From: Yoonia maritima
Lineage (GTDB): Bacteria; Pseudomonadota; Alphaproteobacteria; Rhodobacterales; Rhodobacteraceae
Reading direction: 5' to 3'
Assembly: GCF_003003285.1 (NCBI RefSeq)
Contig: NZ_PVTP01000003.1
Location: 248,001-312,000, forward strand
DNA: 64,000 nt
Position 1 is the stretch's first letter. The number at the start of each line of letters is the position of its first letter. Both the position numbers and the translations under genes were made by a program. The notes under the pieces were generated by a model, which worked only from the letters and a program-made list of their open reading frames with translations, did no database searches and was not told the origin of the DNA. Shown piece by piece: positions 62,253 through 64,000 of the stretch.

Positions 62253-63292
62253 CTGTTTTCTAACGCACCTGCTTCGACCGTAGCAGTTTCGTTCAAGACT
62301 GTATCAGCGGCGGGTAACCTATCCGCCGTCATTGCGTTCTCAATTTTTGGTACGCCTTGGGACGGCTCAGGTGCGACACCAGACCTGCACGGTAACCCGT
62401 TCAGATCAGCCATCGGTTGGGTTATTTCACTTTCGATCCGAACGGCACGCATGCCTCCCACCTGCCCTAGCTTAGCATTAGCAACCACTTGACCGTCCAG
62501 CGCCAGGAGCCGGACAGAGCCAACAGTACACCCATGCAGCGGGATAAGCTGCCCAACCTCAAGGTCCTGCGCACTACCCAAGGACATTTTAAAACGATGC
62601 AAAAGGGCATCCAAAGAGGCCGGTGCATCTTCTACCGCAGCTTGGAATGCCGTCGACCAGTCTACGGGTTCTGGCGGGATGGTTGCATGCTCTTCCTCGG
62701 TCGATACGCAAGGCAGTGCAAGCGTTAGGACAGACTGACGATCCGCAATGCCTAGATCCACGTTCATGCGAAGCACCCGATAGGTACAGTCGTCCAGCAT
62801 CAAACCAACTTCGCGCCTGCTCTCTATCAATGCATCAGCGTGAACATTGTCAGCCCACCCGGCGAATTCTTCAGCGGGCATCGCGCCGGGAAGCGATGAT
62901 AGCAACATCGCAAGCATCGGACCACACATTGTTTTATCAGTCACCGTCGGTGCACGCTGTTCCGCCTCGCGCGGGATCAAGGTTCCCATCAATTGCATCT
63001 CAAGGATGGCCGCGCGCAATTGCATATCAAGCGCCACAACCCCAATCAAACGATCATTCCGATTTACCCCAACAAGCATGAGCGTATCGTCGATTGTGTT
63101 TAGCATCTCATCAAGCTGCAAGATGTCATCGGTGACGGTATTAACCGTTAGAATAAGTCCCACCGCGTCGTTTGCTGATTTTGCGAGCGCCAGACGCATC
63201 GCACGCGACGACGTTAGCGGACTATCGTCGACGACAAGATCGCCGCCCCCGGACATCCGGCGCAAGATTGATAAATGTGTCTCGTCTGTCAT
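62249..63292 (-). CDS. FliM/FliN-family (SpoA-domain) protein
   Basis: This 347-residue protein has an N-terminal part with no recognised family (SILRRMSGGGDLV, LILTVNTVTDDILQLDEM). A SpoA (surface presentation of antigens) domain follows at about residues 230-300: MSLGSAQDLEVGQLIPLHGC, then LLALDGQVVANAKLGQVGGM. The tail is Pro/Glu-rich. The C-terminal domain is the one used by FliM/FliN flagellar-switch and type III secretion C-ring proteins. No other flagellar genes are in the window. It overlaps the DUF442 gene by 4 bases at the convergent ends. Confidence 0.85.
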   Translation of the reverse strand: MTDETHLSILRRMSGGGDLVVDDSPLTSSRAMRLALAKSANDAVGLILTVNTVTDDILQLDEMLNTIDDTLMLVGVNRNDRLIGVVALDMQLRAAILEMQLMGTLIPREAEQRAPTVTDKTMCGPMLAMLLSSLPGAMPAEEFAGWADNVHADALIESRREVGLMLDDCTYRVLRMNVDLGIADRQSVLTLALPCVSTEEEHATIPPEPVDWSTAFQAAVEDAPASLDALLHRFKMSLGSAQDLEVGQLIPLHGCTVGSVRLLALDGQVVANAKLGQVGGMRAVRIESEITQPMADLNGLPCRSGVAPEPSQGVPKIENAMTADRLPAADTVLNETATVEAGALENS

Positions 63293-63336
63293 ACGCCTGT
63301 CACCGGTAGCCCAACAGCATATTAACCAGATAAGCG

Positions 63337-64000
63337 TTACAGTTCCCCTAACGTGTTTTTCAATTTCTTCTTAGGTAACCTTAATCGAAATGCAGTTCCA
63401 TATTGCCCAGGTAGATAGGTGATATCACCACCCAATCGGCGCATAATTTCGCGACAAATCGCAAGCCCAAGGCCCGCTCCTCCGGCCTTTGATCCATCGG
63501 CAACGCGCGAAAACTTTTCAAATATAAGCTGCTGATTGTCCGCAGCGATACCGCTGCCATTGTCAACAAAATCAATATAAAAATGCGACCCACGGTCAAA
63601 GACTGATATCTTCAATCTTGGGTGCCGCGCGTCGCAATATTTCCGAGAGTTCGCGATCAAATTGATGAAAACTTGCACCAAACGATCTAAATCTGTGGTG
63701 ATGGTAACATCGTCAACTTCGGGCGTACGCACGATTTTCAGGTTACTCCCCAACAGACCAGCACCACCAATCGCACGATCCAACAATGCAGATAGACTTC
63801 CGGTTTGTTCGTTTAACATGACTTGCCCATTTTCAAGCACGGACAGATCAAGAAGATCATCCAACAGACGGGTTAGCCGGATCGCCTCATCATGGATAAT
63901 TCCGGAATAGCGTTTTTGTGCGTCTCCTCCGACTTCGCCGTCGCGCAAAATGTCCGAGAATGATCGGATTGAAGTCATCGGCGTGCGTAATTCATGGCTA
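63337..64000 (-). CDS. Sensor histidine kinase, C-terminal part (continues outside window)
   Basis: The minus-strand frame enters the window with SHELRTPMTSIRSFSDILRD, the H-box with the phosphorylated His. The kinase domain contains the N-box VFINLIANSRKYCD, the G1 box FVDNGSGIAADNQ, the F-box LIFEKFSR and the G2 box GAGLGLAICREI. The sensor half lies beyond 64000. The protein continues to 63337 with a Lys-rich end (LPKKKLKNTLGEL). It is upstream of the SpoA-domain gene on the same strand. Confidence 0.95.
   Translation of the reverse strand, partial: SHELRTPMTSIRSFSDILRDGEVGGDAQKRYSGIIHDEAIRLTRLLDDLLDLSVLENGQVMLNEQTGSLSALLDRAIGGAGLLGSNLKIVRTPEVDDVTITTDLDRLVQVFINLIANSRKYCDARHPRLKISVFDRGSHFYIDFVDNGSGIAADNQQLIFEKFSRVADGSKAGGAGLGLAICREIMRRLGGDITYLPGQYGTAFRLRLPKKKLKNTLGEL

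Noticed and set aside
1..64000. CRISPR arrays, rRNA operons, insertion sequences
   Set aside because: No regularly spaced repeats, no rRNA sequence and no transposase with terminal inverted repeats were found.

Overview
The window reads as chromosomal DNA of a marine alphaproteobacterium of the Rhodobacterales (roseobacter group). Evidence: the sulfite reductase / DUF934 / ferredoxin-NADP reductase cluster, single-gene DUF815, DUF3422, DUF1127 and DUF2312 (GapR) families, PmpAB-type YeeE/YedE pairs and codon use typical of moderate-GC roseobacters. No rRNA, CRISPR array or intact phage is visible. One tRNA-Thr is present.

Layout. 1-3.8 kb: the end of a sulfur-assimilation cluster in which cysH is reduced to a 54-codon stub, an Ala/Glu-rich membrane-anchored protein, and infC, which appears to start at AUA. 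3.9-6.7 kb: a molybdenum-hydroxylase cluster (DUF1203, xdhC, coxS, coxM) with no large subunit. 7-22 kb: housekeeping genes (pyrC, pyrE, dnaB, alr, radA, cvpA, purF, arsC, surE-pcm-nlpD). 22-25.6 kb: DUF815 ATPase, tatABC and a WYL regulator. 25.6-28.5 kb: a degenerate sulfotransferase-like protein, a TauE/SafE exporter and dusA.

The most notable structure is a ~14-kb integrated element inserted into the 5' end of dusA (28414-42392). A 20-bp direct repeat marks both ends. The right end still holds the displaced original start of dusA (28 codons), and the copy of dusA now in use has an element-supplied start. Octamer repeats (GTGCTACA) lie just inside both ends, as expected for integrase arm sites. 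Only an N-terminal scrap of the integrase remains, so the island looks fixed. Its cargo is a BCCT transporter and three divergent regulator/enzyme modules: a LysR with a four-gene operon of zinc-type reductase, DUF1330, luciferase-like monooxygenase and SDR; an AraC with an SDR; and a LysR with a dimethylglycine/sarcosine dehydrogenase-like flavoprotein. Methylated-amine (betaine) use is the likely theme of part of it.

42.6-56.3 kb: an orphan periplasmic domain protein, a nuclease/phosphatase, glycerate 2-kinase, a translationally coupled membrane-protein/acetyltransferase-like pair, a xylBA operon divergent from a ROK repressor with a candidate operator, a di-haem peroxidase, DUF3422, ornithine/lysine decarboxylase and rluE. 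56.3-57.1 kb: a second integration scar, with an integrase N-terminal fragment directly 3' of tRNA-Thr. 57.2-64 kb: an FbpB-type iron permease, another degenerate sulfotransferase-like protein, gapR, and a compact persulfide-response module: a BigR/SqrR-like ArsR repressor with two cysteines 66 residues apart, a perfect 24-bp palindrome, PmpAB transporters and a stand-alone DUF442 phosphatase-like protein. The window ends with a SpoA-domain (FliM/FliN-like) protein and a histidine kinase cut by the edge.
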